A stretch of 64,000 bases of DNA from Aureimonas glaciei (GCF_014643375.1 NZ_BMJJ01000003.1:310001-374000), one strand, 5' to 3'; shown: positions 8,338-18,130, counted from the stretch's first letter. Numbers and translations are program-made. Notes: generated from the sequence alone by a model not told the origin.

Positions 8338-9474
8338 TCACCCCCACTCGCGTGCGACCCTCGGGCCGAGGCCCGTCAGTAGCTCGTAGGGAATCGTGCC
8401 GGCTGCCGCCGCGACCTGCTCGATCGGAACGTTCCGGCCATAGAACTCGGCCCTGTCGCCGGGGCCAACCGCGTCCTCGGCCAGATCGGTGATGTCGAGC
8501 AGGGTGAGGTCCATCGACACACGGCCGAGAATCGGCACGGCCCGGTTGGCGAGAAAGGCCGTCGGCGCCGGCCGGCCTGGCCAGGTAGCGACGCCCGCGC
8601 CCGAGCCCGCGCGCAAAAAGCCGTCGGCGTAGCCGAGGCCGACGGTGGCGATGCGGGTGTCGCGGCGCAGCGGCGCGGCCGCGCCGTAGCCGGCCGCTTC
8701 GCCGCGGCGGGCGGTGCGGACCTGCAGGACGGAAGCGGTCAGCGTTGCGACGGGACGCAGGCCCTCCAAGGCATCGCACGTGCCGCCATAGAGGGCGATG
8801 CCCGGCCGCGTCAGATCGTAGTGAAAGTCCGGGCCGAGAAGCACGCCGGCGGAATTGGCGAGGGAGCGCGGCACACCGGGAAACAGAGTCGACAGGCGCT
8901 CAAACACGGCGCGCTGGTCGCGGCTCTGTTCGCTCGCCTCGTCGGCCGAGGCGAGGTGGCTCATGACGCAGGAGACGGAGAGGGCGCCGGCCCTGACGAG
9001 GTCCGCGGCGGCCCGCGCGTCAGCCTCGTCGAGGCCGAGTCGGTTCATGCCGGTTTCGAGCTGTAGAAAGGCGGGCGCCGGTGGGGATCCGAGGCCGGCC
9101 TCGCGCCAGATCGCGATGTCGTCCGGGGTCGACAGCACGGGCAAGAGCGTCGCCTCGCGGCAGAGCGCGGCGGCGTCGGTGTCGAGACCCTGCAGGACCA
9201 TGATGCGGGCGTCCGGCGCGGTGAGGGCCTGGCGCACCAGGGCTCCCTCTTCGGCCCAGGCGACGAAGAAATCGCGGCATCCCGCCTCGTACAGCGTGCG
9301 CGCGACTTCTGGCGCCCCGAGTCCGTAGCCATTGGCCTTGACGGCGGCGCCGGTGCGCGCGCCGGGCGCGAGCGCCGCGAGGCGCTGCCAGTTGCCGGCG
9401 AGCGCCGTGCGGTCGATCTCGACGCTCGGCAGGCGCGCCGAGCGGGGCGCGGCAAGACTTCGGATGTCGGACAT
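8338..9474 (-). CDS. alr: alanine racemase
   Basis: PLP enzyme making D-alanine for peptidoglycan. 378 residues: N-terminal TIM barrel with the PLP lysine in AAVKANGYGLG (Lys46), and a C-terminal beta domain with the catalytic tyrosine region AAGYGAAAPLR and the conserved VGLGYADGF and VSMDLT segments. Starts three bases after the dnaB stop codon, so dnaB-alr is a tight minus-strand operon, as commonly found in Hyphomicrobiales. The assigned role (biosynthetic rather than catabolic DadX) follows from this context. Confidence 0.95.
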   Translation of the reverse strand: MSDIRSLAAPRSARLPSVEIDRTALAGNWQRLAALAPGARTGAAVKANGYGLGAPEVARTLYEAGCRDFFVAWAEEGALVRQALTAPDARIMVLQGLDTDAAALCREATLLPVLSTPDDIAIWREAGLGSPPAPAFLQLETGMNRLGLDEADARAAADLVRAGALSVSCVMSHLASADEASEQSRDQRAVFERLSTLFPGVPRSLANSAGVLLGPDFHYDLTRPGIALYGGTCDALEGLRPVATLTASVLQVRTARRGEAAGYGAAAPLRRDTRIATVGLGYADGFLRAGSGAGVATWPGRPAPTAFLANRAVPILGRVSMDLTLLDITDLAEDAVGPGDRAEFYGRNVPIEQVAAAAGTIPYELLTGLGPRVAREWG

Positions 9475-9476
9475 GC

Positions 9477-10961
9477 CTACTCGAACCGCTCGGGCAGATA
9501 GCTCTCGTCGGCGAGATCGGTGAAGCGGGTGAACTCGGCCTGGAAGGCGAGCGGCACCGTGCCGGTCGGTCCGTGACGCTGCTTGGCGATGATCACCTCG
9601 GCCTTGCCGCGCGCCTCGTTCATCTCGGTCTGCCAGGTGAAATGTTCCTGCGTGCCGGGCTTCGGCTCCTTGTTCGAGAGGTAGTATTCCTCGCGGTACA
9701 CGAACATCACGACGTCGGCGTCCTGCTCGATCGAGCCGGATTCGCGAAGGTCGGAGAGCTGCGGGTGCTTGTCCTCGCGGTTCTCGACCTGGCGCGAGAG
9801 CTGCGACAGGCCGATGATCGGGACGTTCAGCTCCTTGGCCAGCGCCTTCAGGCCGGTGGTGATCTCGGTCATTTCCTGGACGCGGTTCTGCGAGTTCTTC
9901 GACGAGCCCTGCATCAGCTGGAGATAGTCGATGACCATGACGTCGAGCCCGCGCTGGCGCTTCAGCCGCCGGGCCCGGGCGGCCAACTGGGCGATGGAGA
10001 TGCCGCCGGTCTGGTCGATATAGAGCGGCAGGCGCTGCATGGTCTCGGAGCAGGCGATGAGCTTCACGAGCTCGGTCTCGTTGATCATGCCGCGGCGGAT
10101 TTTCGAGGACGAAATCTCGGTCTGCTCCGAGATGATACGCGTCGCCAGCTGTTCGGCCGACATCTCGAGGCTGAAGAAGCCGACGACGCCGCCGTTCTTG
10201 GCGGCAAAGGTGCCGTCCGACTGATCGGCCGGCTCGAAGGCGGCGGCGATGTTGAAGGCGATGTTGGTGGCGAGCGACGTCTTGCCCATGGCCGGGCGGC
10301 CGGCGAGCACGATCAGATCGGAGCGCTGCAGGCCGCCGAGCCGGCGGTCGAGGGCGGTGATGCCGGTGGAGACGCCCGACAGGCCGCCGTCGCGGTCCTT
10401 GGCGGCCGACGCCATCTCGACGGCGAGCGTCACGGCATCGGTGAAGGACTGGAAGCCGCCGTCGTAGCGGCCGGTTTCGGCCAGCTCGAACAGCCGGCGC
10501 TCGGCATCCTCGATCTGCGCCTTCGGCTCGACGTCGAGCGGCGCGTCGAAGGCGATATTGACCATGTCCTCGCCGATCCGGATCAGGTTGCGCCGGAGCG
10601 CCAGATCGTAGATCGCGCGGCCATAGTCGGCCGCGTTGATGATGGTCGTGGCTTCGGCCGCGAGTCGCGCCAGATACTGCGCGACGGTCATGTCGCCGAC
10701 CTTGTCGTTGGCGGCCAGGAAGGTCTTGATCGTCACCGGATTGGCGATCTTGCCCATCCGGATCATTTCCGACGTCTTGGTGAAGATCTCGCGGTGCAGC
10801 GGCTCGAAGAAATGGTCGGGCTTCAGAAAGTCGTGGACGACGTAATAGGCGTCGTTGTTGACGAGAATGGCGCCGAGCAGGGCCTGTTCGGCCTCGATAT
10901 TGTTCGGGGCTTCGCGATAGAGGGCTGCTTCTTCCTCGAATTTGCGCGCTGCCTCGGCCAT
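9477..10961 (-). CDS. dnaB: replicative DNA helicase
   Basis: Hexameric 5'-3' helicase of the replication fork. 494 residues: N-terminal primase-interacting domain (NNIEAEQALLGAIL) and C-terminal RecA fold with Walker A GRPAMGKTSL, the FFSLEMS strand, Walker B VIDYLQLM and the GLSQLSRQVE / RESGSIEQDADVV motifs. I prefer the ATG at 10961 because AAGGA sits 7 nt upstream; an ATG at 10976 would add five residues with a poorer site. No intein is present (the motifs are uninterrupted). Two bases separate its stop from the alr start. Confidence 0.97.
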   Translation of the reverse strand: MAEAARKFEEEAALYREAPNNIEAEQALLGAILVNNDAYYVVHDFLKPDHFFEPLHREIFTKTSEMIRMGKIANPVTIKTFLAANDKVGDMTVAQYLARLAAEATTIINAADYGRAIYDLALRRNLIRIGEDMVNIAFDAPLDVEPKAQIEDAERRLFELAETGRYDGGFQSFTDAVTLAVEMASAAKDRDGGLSGVSTGITALDRRLGGLQRSDLIVLAGRPAMGKTSLATNIAFNIAAAFEPADQSDGTFAAKNGGVVGFFSLEMSAEQLATRIISEQTEISSSKIRRGMINETELVKLIACSETMQRLPLYIDQTGGISIAQLAARARRLKRQRGLDVMVIDYLQLMQGSSKNSQNRVQEMTEITTGLKALAKELNVPIIGLSQLSRQVENREDKHPQLSDLRESGSIEQDADVVMFVYREEYYLSNKEPKPGTQEHFTWQTEMNEARGKAEVIIAKQRHGPTGTVPLAFQAEFTRFTDLADESYLPERFE

Positions 10962-11055
10962 TGCCGTGTCCTTCATCCGTCCGCCGATCGCGGTGTTTTA
11001 GCGAAACGGTCGGCGAGATGACAGCGTTTTAGCGATGCGGCGACCAAGCCGCGCT

Positions 11056-11099
11056 CTGTGCACAGGGTGCGCACAGACCCTGTGGGAAAGCTGTGGAAC
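11056..11099. promoter_or_regulatory. cluster of CTGTG/CACAG motifs upstream of dnaB
   Basis: Within 44 bp there are CTGTGCACAG, GCGCACAG, CCTGTGGGA and CTGTGGAAC. The core TGTGG/CCACA resembles half of a DnaA box (TTATCCACA), and the cluster lies 80-120 bp before the dnaB start. None is a full consensus DnaA box, so a regulatory role is only a possibility. Confidence 0.25.
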
Positions 11100-11130
11100 G
11101 GCTTGACCGCGGGAGTGAATCGACTCCGGC

Positions 11131-12396
11131 CTATTCGGCCGCCTGCTGGCTCCCGGACGTGGCGTTATCGGCCTCGCGCGCGCGCAGCGCCGCTTCTGCC
11201 TCGGCGATGTAGCCGCGCGTGATCGGCACGACGCCGTGGCGATGGGCGAGTTGCAGCTGGAAGACCACGAGGTCCTGCCAGCGAAAAGTGCATTCGGAGG
11301 CGGCGAGGTAGAATTCCCACATGCGGCAGAAGCGCTCGTCGTAGATCGCCTTGGCTTCGTCGCGTCGTGCCGCAAAGCGCAGCCGCCAGTGCTTCAGCGT
11401 CTCGGCATAGTGCAGGCGCAGCACCTCGACGTCGGTGACGATCAGCCCGGCACGCTCGACCGCGGGCATGATTTCCGACAGCGCCGGGATATAGCCGCCG
11501 GGGAAAATGTATTTGGAGATGAAGGCGTTGGTGTTGGCCGGCGGCTCGTAGCGCCCGATCGTGTGCAGCAGCATGACGCCGTCGTCCCGGAGCAGCCGGG
11601 AGGACTGGTGGAAGAAATCGTCGTAGAAGTCGCGGCCGACATGTTCGAACATGCCGACCGAGACGATGCGGTCGAAGCCGCCGGTGACGGCGCGGTAGTC
11701 CTCGATCTCGAAGTGCGCGTGGTCCTCGAGCCCGGCGGCGCGGGCACGCTCGTTGGCCAGAGCGTGCTGCTCGGTGGACAGGGTGATTCCCTTGACCTCG
11801 GCCCCGCAGTTCTCGGCGAGATAGAGGCCCATGCCGCCCCAGCCGCAGCCGATGTCGAGCACGTCGAGGCCGGGATGATCAAACAAGAGCTTCGCGGCGA
11901 TATGGCGCTTCTTGGCCAGCTGCGCTTCCTCCAGCGTCGAGTCCGGCGTCTCGAAATAGGCGCAGGAATATTGTCGGTCGCTGTCGAGGAACAGGCCGTA
12001 GAACTCGGCCGAAAGGTCGTAGTGATGGTGCACGTTGCGCCGGGCGCGCGTCGGCGTGTTGTCCTGGACAATGCGGCGATAGGAGAGGCGGACCCTGTCG
12101 ATCGCCTTCATCCAGGGCTCGGCGGCACCCGCGCTGCCGGCATTCTCCGAGATCAGCTTGAGAAGGTCGAAGATGGTGCCTTCGATCAGGTCGATCCGCC
12201 CTTCCATGTAGGCTTCGCCGAAGCGCAGCCCGGGATTGATGGCGACCGCTCGCTCGGTGGCCGGATCGCGAAAGCGCACGTGGATCGGATCGCCGGTCCC
12301 GTCGCCGATGCGATGGTCACCGCCGCCGGCGTCGGTGATGCGCAGGTTTCCCTGCCTGAACAGGCGGTGGAGGTAGAACGACAAGAGGGGGTTCAT
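11131..12396 (-). CDS. cyclopropane-fatty-acyl-phospholipid synthase family methyltransferase
   Basis: SAM-dependent enzyme that would methylenate unsaturated acyl chains of membrane phospholipids. About 421 residues: an N-terminal lipid-binding region, then a class I methyltransferase fold with the SAM motif LDIGCGWGGMG, KGITLS, FDRIVSVGMFEHVG and the C-terminal FRWQDLVVFQLQLA. The start could be 12396 (MNPLLSFYL, weak GGCGG upstream) or 12411. It occupies the position between rplI and dnaB. Several CFA-synthase paralogs usually occur per genome in this order, so I do not assign cfa itself; related methyltransferases with other lipid substrates are possible. Confidence 0.85.
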   Translation of the reverse strand: MNPLLSFYLHRLFRQGNLRITDAGGGDHRIGDGTGDPIHVRFRDPATERAVAINPGLRFGEAYMEGRIDLIEGTIFDLLKLISENAGSAGAAEPWMKAIDRVRLSYRRIVQDNTPTRARRNVHHHYDLSAEFYGLFLDSDRQYSCAYFETPDSTLEEAQLAKKRHIAAKLLFDHPGLDVLDIGCGWGGMGLYLAENCGAEVKGITLSTEQHALANERARAAGLEDHAHFEIEDYRAVTGGFDRIVSVGMFEHVGRDFYDDFFHQSSRLLRDDGVMLLHTIGRYEPPANTNAFISKYIFPGGYIPALSEIMPAVERAGLIVTDVEVLRLHYAETLKHWRLRFAARRDEAKAIYDERFCRMWEFYLAASECTFRWQDLVVFQLQLAHRHGVVPITRGYIAEAEAALRAREADNATSGSQQAAE

Positions 12397-12524
12397 TGCA
12401 CCGCCATCCATTTTGACTGATCGGTCTAGAACTTCAGTTTGGACCCCTTAGCGAAATCGTCAATCGCAAGATTCGTCGTCGGCTGTGCATTGCGGCAGGG
12501 CGGGCAAGCGGGGTATCGGACCAC

Positions 12525-12556
12525 AAAAAAAGGCCCCGGCGCGATGCCGGGGCCTT
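12525..12556 (-). terminator. Rho-independent terminator of the rpsF-rpsR-DUF2232-rplI operon
   Basis: An 11-bp perfect stem (AAGGCCCCGGC / GCCGGGGCCTT) with a 5-nt loop is followed, on the minus strand, by a run of seven T, 28 nt after the rplI stop codon. Confidence 0.88.
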
Positions 12557-12584
12557 CTGTTCTTCTGCGAAAGATCCGCTGGGA

Positions 12585-13166
12585 TCAGGCGGCGGTCTCG
12601 TCGGTCGTCTCGGTCGCCTCGGCGTCTTCGCCGGCGTCGTACTCGTCCTCGAGATCGTCGATGTCCATCATCGCGTCGACCGAGGTGAGGTTCTCGCCCT
12701 GCGCCTGGCGCTGGCCTTCCTCATGCGAGCGGGCGATGTTGATCTCGATCGAGATCTCGACTTCCGAATGCAGCGAGATCTGAACCTTGTGCAGGCCGAT
12801 GACCTTGATCGGCTGGTTCAGGAGGATCTGGTTGCGGCCGATGCGGAAGCCGGCTTCCTTCAGGATGTCGGAGACGTCGCGGGCCGAGACCGAGCCGTAC
12901 ATCTGGCCGGTTTCGCCGGCCGAACGGATGGTGGTGAAGCTCTTGCCGGCCAGCGTCTCGGCGATCTCGCCCGCCTCGCGCTTGCGCTCCTCGTTGCGGG
13001 CGATGTGCTCGCTCTTCTGCGATTCGAACTTGGCGCGGTTGGCCTCGTTGGCGCGCAGCGCCTTGCCGGTGGGCAGGAGGAAGTTGCGGGCAAAGCCGTC
13101 CTTGACGCGGACGGTGTCGCCCATCTGGCCGAGGCGGGCGACGCGCTCCAGAAGAATGACGTCCAT
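12585..13166 (-). CDS. rplI: 50S ribosomal protein L9
   Basis: Two-domain ribosomal protein binding 23S rRNA near the L1 stalk. 193 residues, longer than the ~149 of E. coli because of an acidic C-terminal extension rich in D, E and T. The N-terminal signature [28 protein letters not shown] is split here by domain: [18 protein letters not shown]. An AAGGA element lies upstream of the ATG at 13166. Last gene of the rpsF-rpsR-DUF2232-rplI unit, directly before a strong terminator. Confidence 0.97.
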   Translation of the reverse strand: MDVILLERVARLGQMGDTVRVKDGFARNFLLPTGKALRANEANRAKFESQKSEHIARNEERKREAGEIAETLAGKSFTTIRSAGETGQMYGSVSARDVSDILKEAGFRIGRNQILLNQPIKVIGLHKVQISLHSEVEISIEINIARSHEEGQRQAQGENLTSVDAMMDIDDLEDEYDAGEDAEATETTDETAA

Positions 13167-13208
13167 GGGGGTATTCCTTTTCGTTGAGGGTGTTGAGGGG
13201 AATGCGAA

Positions 13209-14159
13209 CTAACGCGGCGCCCGGTCCCTGGCAGCGGAACGGGCGGTTTCGAAGATGCCGATCGCCGTGGCGGCCAGCAGCGGAAAGGTCAGGAGCACGA
13301 TCGCGCCATAGGCGCCGATGAGCAGGAGAGCGCGCTGTTTGGCGCCGCGCGTGCGGCGATGCAGCGAGGCGAGGCCGACCAGGGTGAAGGCGGTGCCGAA
13401 AGCGCCGGCGACGACGGACGCGATCACCGACAGCGTGCCGGGCACGAAGCAGCCGGCGACGGCGAGGGCGAAGATCGACACGGCGAAGCCGGGCAGCGTA
13501 GCCGAAGAGGGAATATCGTCGCGCGGGCGGTCCAGGCGGCCGGACAGGCGGGTCAGAATCGCCGCGAGGTGCAGGCCGGCGACGAGCGTGATGACGAGCA
13601 GCGCCGGCTGGATGAACGGCACCATCTGCACGATCAGCCGCGCCAAGGTCTGTACCTGCTGCTGCATGGCCGGATCGACCGTGGCGCCCATCTGTTCGCC
13701 GAGCGCCGTCGCCAGCTCCGGGCCGATCTCGGCCGCGTCGTAGCCGAACATCCAGCCGATGAAGAGGCAGGCGAGGGAGGCGATCCCGGCAATGGCGAAG
13801 AGGATGCGGTCGAGCGGATACCAGTCGTAGGCGAGGGGGCCCTCGACGCCGGGCTCCGGGTTCTCTTTCGGACGCGCGAGGCCCGCCAGATGACCGACGA
13901 TGGCGCTCGGCAGGGCCATGGTGGCGAAGAGGATCAGGCCGCTGCCGGCAAATCCGGTGACGCCGGCGAGCGCGATGGAGGCGGTGAGCGCGGCGATGAA
14001 GCCGATGCGGCTGCCCCAACCGAGGCTGGCGATCAGAATCGGAATCGGCGCGGCCAGCGACAGGCCGACAGCCGTGGGCGACTGCAGGATCAGGCCGGCG
14101 AACAGCAGCGCCGAGGCGAGGCCGGCAGCCAGTCCGATGAGGATCGCGGAAAATTTCAT
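13209..14159 (-). CDS. DUF2232 polytopic membrane protein
   Basis: 316 residues with about eight hydrophobic helices (for example residues 5-25, 30-70 in closely spaced pairs, and four in the C-terminal half), ending in a short basic tail. The ATG at 14159 gives MKFSAILIGLAAGLASALL, a normal start at the edge of TM1. The position between rpsR and rplI is typical for DUF2232 proteins in alphaproteobacteria, and YybS-like relatives occur near rplI in Gram-positives as well. Function unknown; the syntenic link to ribosomal protein genes is the main clue. Confidence 0.82.
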   Translation of the reverse strand: MKFSAILIGLAAGLASALLFAGLILQSPTAVGLSLAAPIPILIASLGWGSRIGFIAALTASIALAGVTGFAGSGLILFATMALPSAIVGHLAGLARPKENPEPGVEGPLAYDWYPLDRILFAIAGIASLACLFIGWMFGYDAAEIGPELATALGEQMGATVDPAMQQQVQTLARLIVQMVPFIQPALLVITLVAGLHLAAILTRLSGRLDRPRDDIPSSATLPGFAVSIFALAVAGCFVPGTLSVIASVVAGAFGTAFTLVGLASLHRRTRGAKQRALLLIGAYGAIVLLTFPLLAATAIGIFETARSAARDRAPR

Positions 14160-14306
14160 GAAAGTCGCTGTCCTGCTCGTCGCAGTTAGGGGCGGAAAAG
14201 CCACCCCAGCTCGGCTCGGCCACATTGGCCTGTTGTCAGTCTCGCCGATTGCCGGCGGCGAGGACTGCGCGACCCCGAAAGGGCCGCGCAGCCGGATGTC
14301 GAAAGC

Positions 14307-14555
14307 TTACTTCAGGACGTAGGGAAGCAGGCCGAGGAAGCGCGCGCGCTTGATCGCCTGGGCCAGCGCCCGCTGGTTCTTCTGCGAGACGGCGGTGATG
14401 CGCGAGGGCACGATCTTGCCGCGCTCGGAGATGTAGCGCAGCAGCAGACGGACGTCCTTGTAGTCGATCTTCGGCGAATCGCTCGCCGCGAAGGGATCGG
14501 ACTTGCGACGGCGGTGGAACGGCCGACGGACGGTGCTGGAAGAAGAGTCGCTCAT
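14307..14555 (-). CDS. rpsR: 30S ribosomal protein S18
   Basis: 82-residue small-subunit protein that pairs with S6 on the platform. Family signature: [57 protein letters not shown]. The start at 14555 has AAGG upstream and lies 6 bp downstream of the rpsF stop codon. The usual rpsF-rpsR pairing is preserved. Confidence 0.97.
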   Translation of the reverse strand: MSDSSSSTVRRPFHRRRKSDPFAASDSPKIDYKDVRLLLRYISERGKIVPSRITAVSQKNQRALAQAIKRARFLGLLPYVLK

Positions 14556-14561
14556 GGTGCC

Positions 14562-15014
14562 TTACTCCGCATCAGGACGAGGGCGGCGCGGACGATCGTC
14601 GTCGTCGCGGCGCGGCGGACGGTCGTCGCGGTCACGACGCGGACGGTCGCCGCCCGGGCGGTCGTCACGGTCGCCACGGCGCGGACGGTCGTCGCGCTTC
14701 TGCATCATCACCGACTGGCCTTCATCATGCGCATCGACCTTGATGGTGATGTAGCGCAGGATGTCCTCGTTGAAGCGCATCTGGCGCTCCATTTCCTGCA
14801 CCGCCGCGGAAGGGGCGTCGATGTTCATCAGGATGTAGTAGGCCTTCCGGTTCTTCTTGATCCGATAGGTCAGGGTCTTCAGACCCCAGCTCTCGACCTT
14901 GCCGACCTTGCCGCCATTGGCTTCGATCACACCGCGATAGGTATCGACGATCTGATCGACCTGCTGGCCGCTAATGTCCTGCCGGGCGAGAAATACGTGC
15001 TCATACAGAGCCAT
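14562..15014 (-). CDS. rpsF: 30S ribosomal protein S6
   Basis: 150-residue protein; residues 1-100 are the normal S6 fold ([51 protein letters not shown]). Residues 107-150 form a low-complexity tail of R, D, P and G with repeated RDDRP and DRPRR units. The ATG at 15014 was chosen because it begins the conserved fold; the long open frame upstream has no homology. First gene of the ribosomal-protein operon, with a promoter-like sequence about 220 bp upstream. Confidence 0.97.
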   Translation of the reverse strand: MALYEHVFLARQDISGQQVDQIVDTYRGVIEANGGKVGKVESWGLKTLTYRIKKNRKAYYILMNIDAPSAAVQEMERQMRFNEDILRYITIKVDAHDEGQSVMMQKRDDRPRRGDRDDRPGGDRPRRDRDDRPPRRDDDDRPRRPRPDAE

Positions 15015-15233
15015 CGCTTTCGCCTTTCCGTTCTTTCGTTTTCCTGTCCCTTGCCCGGATACAGCGGCTAAGCCTCTGCGACTCTCCAGAAGGCCCGAGG
15101 GCCGGCGGCGGAAAGGCGCGTCTTTGGGACGGTCGAGAGCGGGGACACGGGAAGCGGACAGCGCGTCCTCATACCGGCGAGCCGGCATCTTCCGTTCAGC
15201 CCCCGGCTTGTGACCGGGCAGTGACGGACTGGC

Positions 15234-15262
15234 GTTTAGCGGTTTCTGCGGGAAATGACAAG
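15234..15262 (-). promoter_or_regulatory. putative promoter for the rpsF operon
   Basis: On the minus strand CTTGTC (15262-15257) and CTAAAC (15239-15234) are separated by exactly 17 bp, resembling the alphaproteobacterial housekeeping pattern CTTGAC-N17-CTATAT. It lies 220 bp upstream of rpsF, in the repeat-rich 909-bp gap to fabD. No experimental support. Confidence 0.35.
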
Positions 15263-15423
15263 GCCGGGTGCCGCAGGTGCGGGGACACTGCGATGGCTTC
15301 GCGCCGTCCCTGAACGCCTGCTCATCCTATCTGCGCCCTTGCAATAAGGATTATCGCGCGTTCGTTTGGTCTCACCTCGATCCGCTCTTGATGGGGCAAG
15401 GCAGGATGCACCCTAAAAGCGTA

Positions 15424-15557
15424 GTCATTCTCGGGCTTGACCCGAGAACCCATGCCGAGACGGGGACGCTCTATCCCGCTGCCAAGAGGATGGTTTTGAC
15501 CCGATTTGGCAAATGCCCCGCTGCGGCATGGGTTCTCGGGTCAAGCCCGAGAATGAC
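15424..15557. repeat. 134-bp element with perfect 33-bp inverted-repeat ends
   Basis: The arms at 15424-15456 and 15525-15557 are exact reverse complements (starting GTCATTCTCGGGCTTGACCC), separated by 68 bp. The arm sequence is a variant of the ends of the 132-bp elements at 7936, 8133, 33707 and 33904, but the inner part differs apart from a CCGATTTGGCA stretch. No coding potential. Confidence 0.9.
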
Positions 15558-15563
15558 TATCCG

Positions 15564-15682
15564 GAGAGAGATGCGGCCTTGAGAGAAAGGCGGCCTTGAG
15601 AGAAATGCGGCCTTGAGAGAGATGCGGCCTTGAGAGAAATGCGGCGTTGAGAGAGATGCGGCGTTGAGGGGGATGCGGCCGT
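15564..15682. repeat. seven tandem copies of a 17-bp unit
   Basis: Unit GAGAGAAATGCGGCCTT, repeated head to tail seven times without spacers; copies differ at positions 7, 9 and 15, and the last is the most divergent. It begins 6 bp after the palindromic element and ends about 240 bp before fabD. It is not a CRISPR: there are no spacers. Confidence 0.92.
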
Positions 15683-15923
15683 GAGACCTGCGCGGGCCGC
15701 CGCTCCATGCTGCCCGATTCTGCGAGAGGGTCGCGCGGTGCGACGGGATGCCGACGGGCCCCTCGGCCGCCGCGATGCCGCCTTGCTGGCGTGGAAGGAG
15801 AAGAAGTCGATGCAGCTCTTTCTTTGCGGCTGAAACGGAGGGCCCGGCGGGGCCGCCTTGACAGGCTGCGCCGCATTCGCCTTCAACGGCGCGACACATC
15901 CGATCAACCACTTTGGAACCACC

Positions 15924-16862
15924 ATGGCGCTTGCATTGATCTTTCCCGGCCAGGGCAGCCAGAGCGTCGGCATGGGCCGGGCCCTCCATGATGCCTTTCC
16001 CGAGAGCCGCCGCGTCTTCGAGGAAGTCGACGAGGCGCTCGGGCAGAAACTGTCGGCGATCATCTTCGAGGGTCCCGAGGCGGAGCTGACGCTGACTGCC
16101 AATGCCCAGCCGGCGCTGATGGCCGTGTCGATGGCGGCGCTCGCCGCCATGCGGGCGCGGGGCTTCGACCTCGCCGCCTCGGTGCGCTACGTCGCCGGCC
16201 ACTCGCTCGGCGAATATTCGGCGCTGGCCGCGGCCGGGGCCTTCACCCTCGCGGACACGGCGCGGCTGCTGCGCATTCGCGGCGATTCGATGCAGCGGGC
16301 GGTGCCGGCCGGCGAGGGCGCCATGGCCGCCATCCTCGGCCTCGACCATGCCGGGGTCGGTGCGGTCTGCGCCGCCGCCAGCGCCGCCGGCGAGCCCTGC
16401 GAACTGGCCAACGACAATGGCGGCGGGCAGATCGTCGTCTCGGGCGCCGCGAAGGCGGTGGAGCGGGCGATGGCGCTGGCGCTGGAGAAGGGCGCCAAGC
16501 GGGCGATCGCGCTGCCGGTCTCGGCCCCCTTCCACTGCAGCCTGATGCAGCCGGCGGCCGAGCGCATGCGCGAGGCGCTGGAAGGGGTCGCCATGCAGCG
16601 GCCGGTCGTGCCGGTCGTCGCCAATGTCCTCGCCGCCCCGATCGACGATCCCGCCGAGATCCGCCAGCGCCTGGTCGAACAGGTGACGGGTCAGGTGCGC
16701 TGGCGCGAATGCGTGGAGTTCATGGCCCGAGAGGGCGTCGACACCATGATCGAGATCGGCAACGGCAAGGTGCTGGCCGGCCTCGGCAAGCGAATCGACG
16801 AGGCCGTCGGCACGATCAGCATCGGCGCCCCCGCCGATCTCGACCTGCTGCCGCCCGCCTGA
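15924..16862 (+). CDS. fabD: malonyl-CoA:ACP transacylase
   Basis: Loads malonyl groups onto ACP for fatty-acid elongation. 312 residues: GQGSQ near the N-terminus, the active-site serine in AGHSLGEYSAL, the conserved arginine in LLRIRGDSMQ and the histidine in SAPFHCSLM. Start at the ATG giving MALALIFPGQGSQ. First gene of the fabD-fabG-acpP-fabF cluster, transcribed divergently from rpsF as is usual in Hyphomicrobiales. The 909-bp gap upstream holds two repeat types and is unusually long for this junction. Confidence 0.97.
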   Translation: MALALIFPGQGSQSVGMGRALHDAFPESRRVFEEVDEALGQKLSAIIFEGPEAELTLTANAQPALMAVSMAALAAMRARGFDLAASVRYVAGHSLGEYSALAAAGAFTLADTARLLRIRGDSMQRAVPAGEGAMAAILGLDHAGVGAVCAAASAAGEPCELANDNGGGQIVVSGAAKAVERAMALALEKGAKRAIALPVSAPFHCSLMQPAAERMREALEGVAMQRPVVPVVANVLAAPIDDPAEIRQRLVEQVTGQVRWRECVEFMAREGVDTMIEIGNGKVLAGLGKRIDEAVGTISIGAPADLDLLPPA

Positions 16863-16944
16863 AACGACGATAATACGCGCCGAGGCGCGACCCGCCGTCT
16901 CCGGCACAGCGCCGGGGGAGGGCCCCGATCCAAGGAGTGAAGCC

Positions 16945-17682
<738 letters not shown>

Positions 17683-17825
17683 CACGCTCGGGCGCCCCGG
17701 CCGGTTCGGTCGGGGCCGGTCCGGGGCCGGGGGCGCTTGGCCGCCGCCGGTCCGCATGCTAAGCGCATCGGGACAGTGCGTCGCGCCGACAGACTGGCCA
17801 GCGACGACGATTGATGCCGCCGGCG

Positions 17826-17854
17826 CTTGATTCATAGACCCGGCGCGTCTAACG
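17826..17854 (+). promoter_or_regulatory. putative acpP promoter
   Basis: CTTGAT (17826-17831), a 17-bp spacer, and CTAACG (17849-17854) lie 35 bp before the acpP start. A dedicated promoter would fit the very high expression of acyl carrier protein. Pattern match only. Confidence 0.4.
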
Positions 17855-17888
17855 AAAACAACGAAACCATCTCAACAGAGGAAGAAAC

Positions 17889-18125
17889 ATGAGCGACACC
17901 GCTGAACGGGTTAAGAAGATCGTGGTCGAACATCTCGGCGTCGAGCAGGACAAGGTCACCGACAACGCCAGCTTCATCGACGATCTGGGTGCCGACAGCC
18001 TCGATACGGTCGAGCTCGTGATGGCGTTCGAAGAAGAGTTCGGCGTCGAGATTCCCGATGATGCCGCCGAGACCATTCTGACGGTCGGCGACGCCGTGAA
18101 GTTCATCGAAAAGAATCAGTCCTGA
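17889..18125 (+). CDS. acpP: acyl carrier protein
   Basis: 78-residue acidic four-helix carrier of growing acyl chains. The 4'-phosphopantetheine attachment serine is Ser37 in [13 protein letters not shown]. Strong AGAGGAAG site before the ATG. The 206-bp upstream gap carries a promoter-like element and the 43-bp downstream gap a hairpin, both consistent with acpP being transcribed more than its neighbours. Confidence 0.98.
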   Translation: MSDTAERVKKIVVEHLGVEQDKVTDNASFIDDLGADSLDTVELVMAFEEEFGVEIPDDAAETILTVGDAVKFIEKNQS

Positions 18126-18130
18126 CTCGT

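Noticed and set aside
10977-11130. Replication origin near dnaB
   Set aside because: Only partial DnaA-box-like motifs and no AT-rich unwinding region; dnaB is not usually at oriC in this order.
15564-15682. Possible CRISPR array
   Set aside because: Units are 17 bp and directly joined with no spacers, and no cas gene exists in the window.
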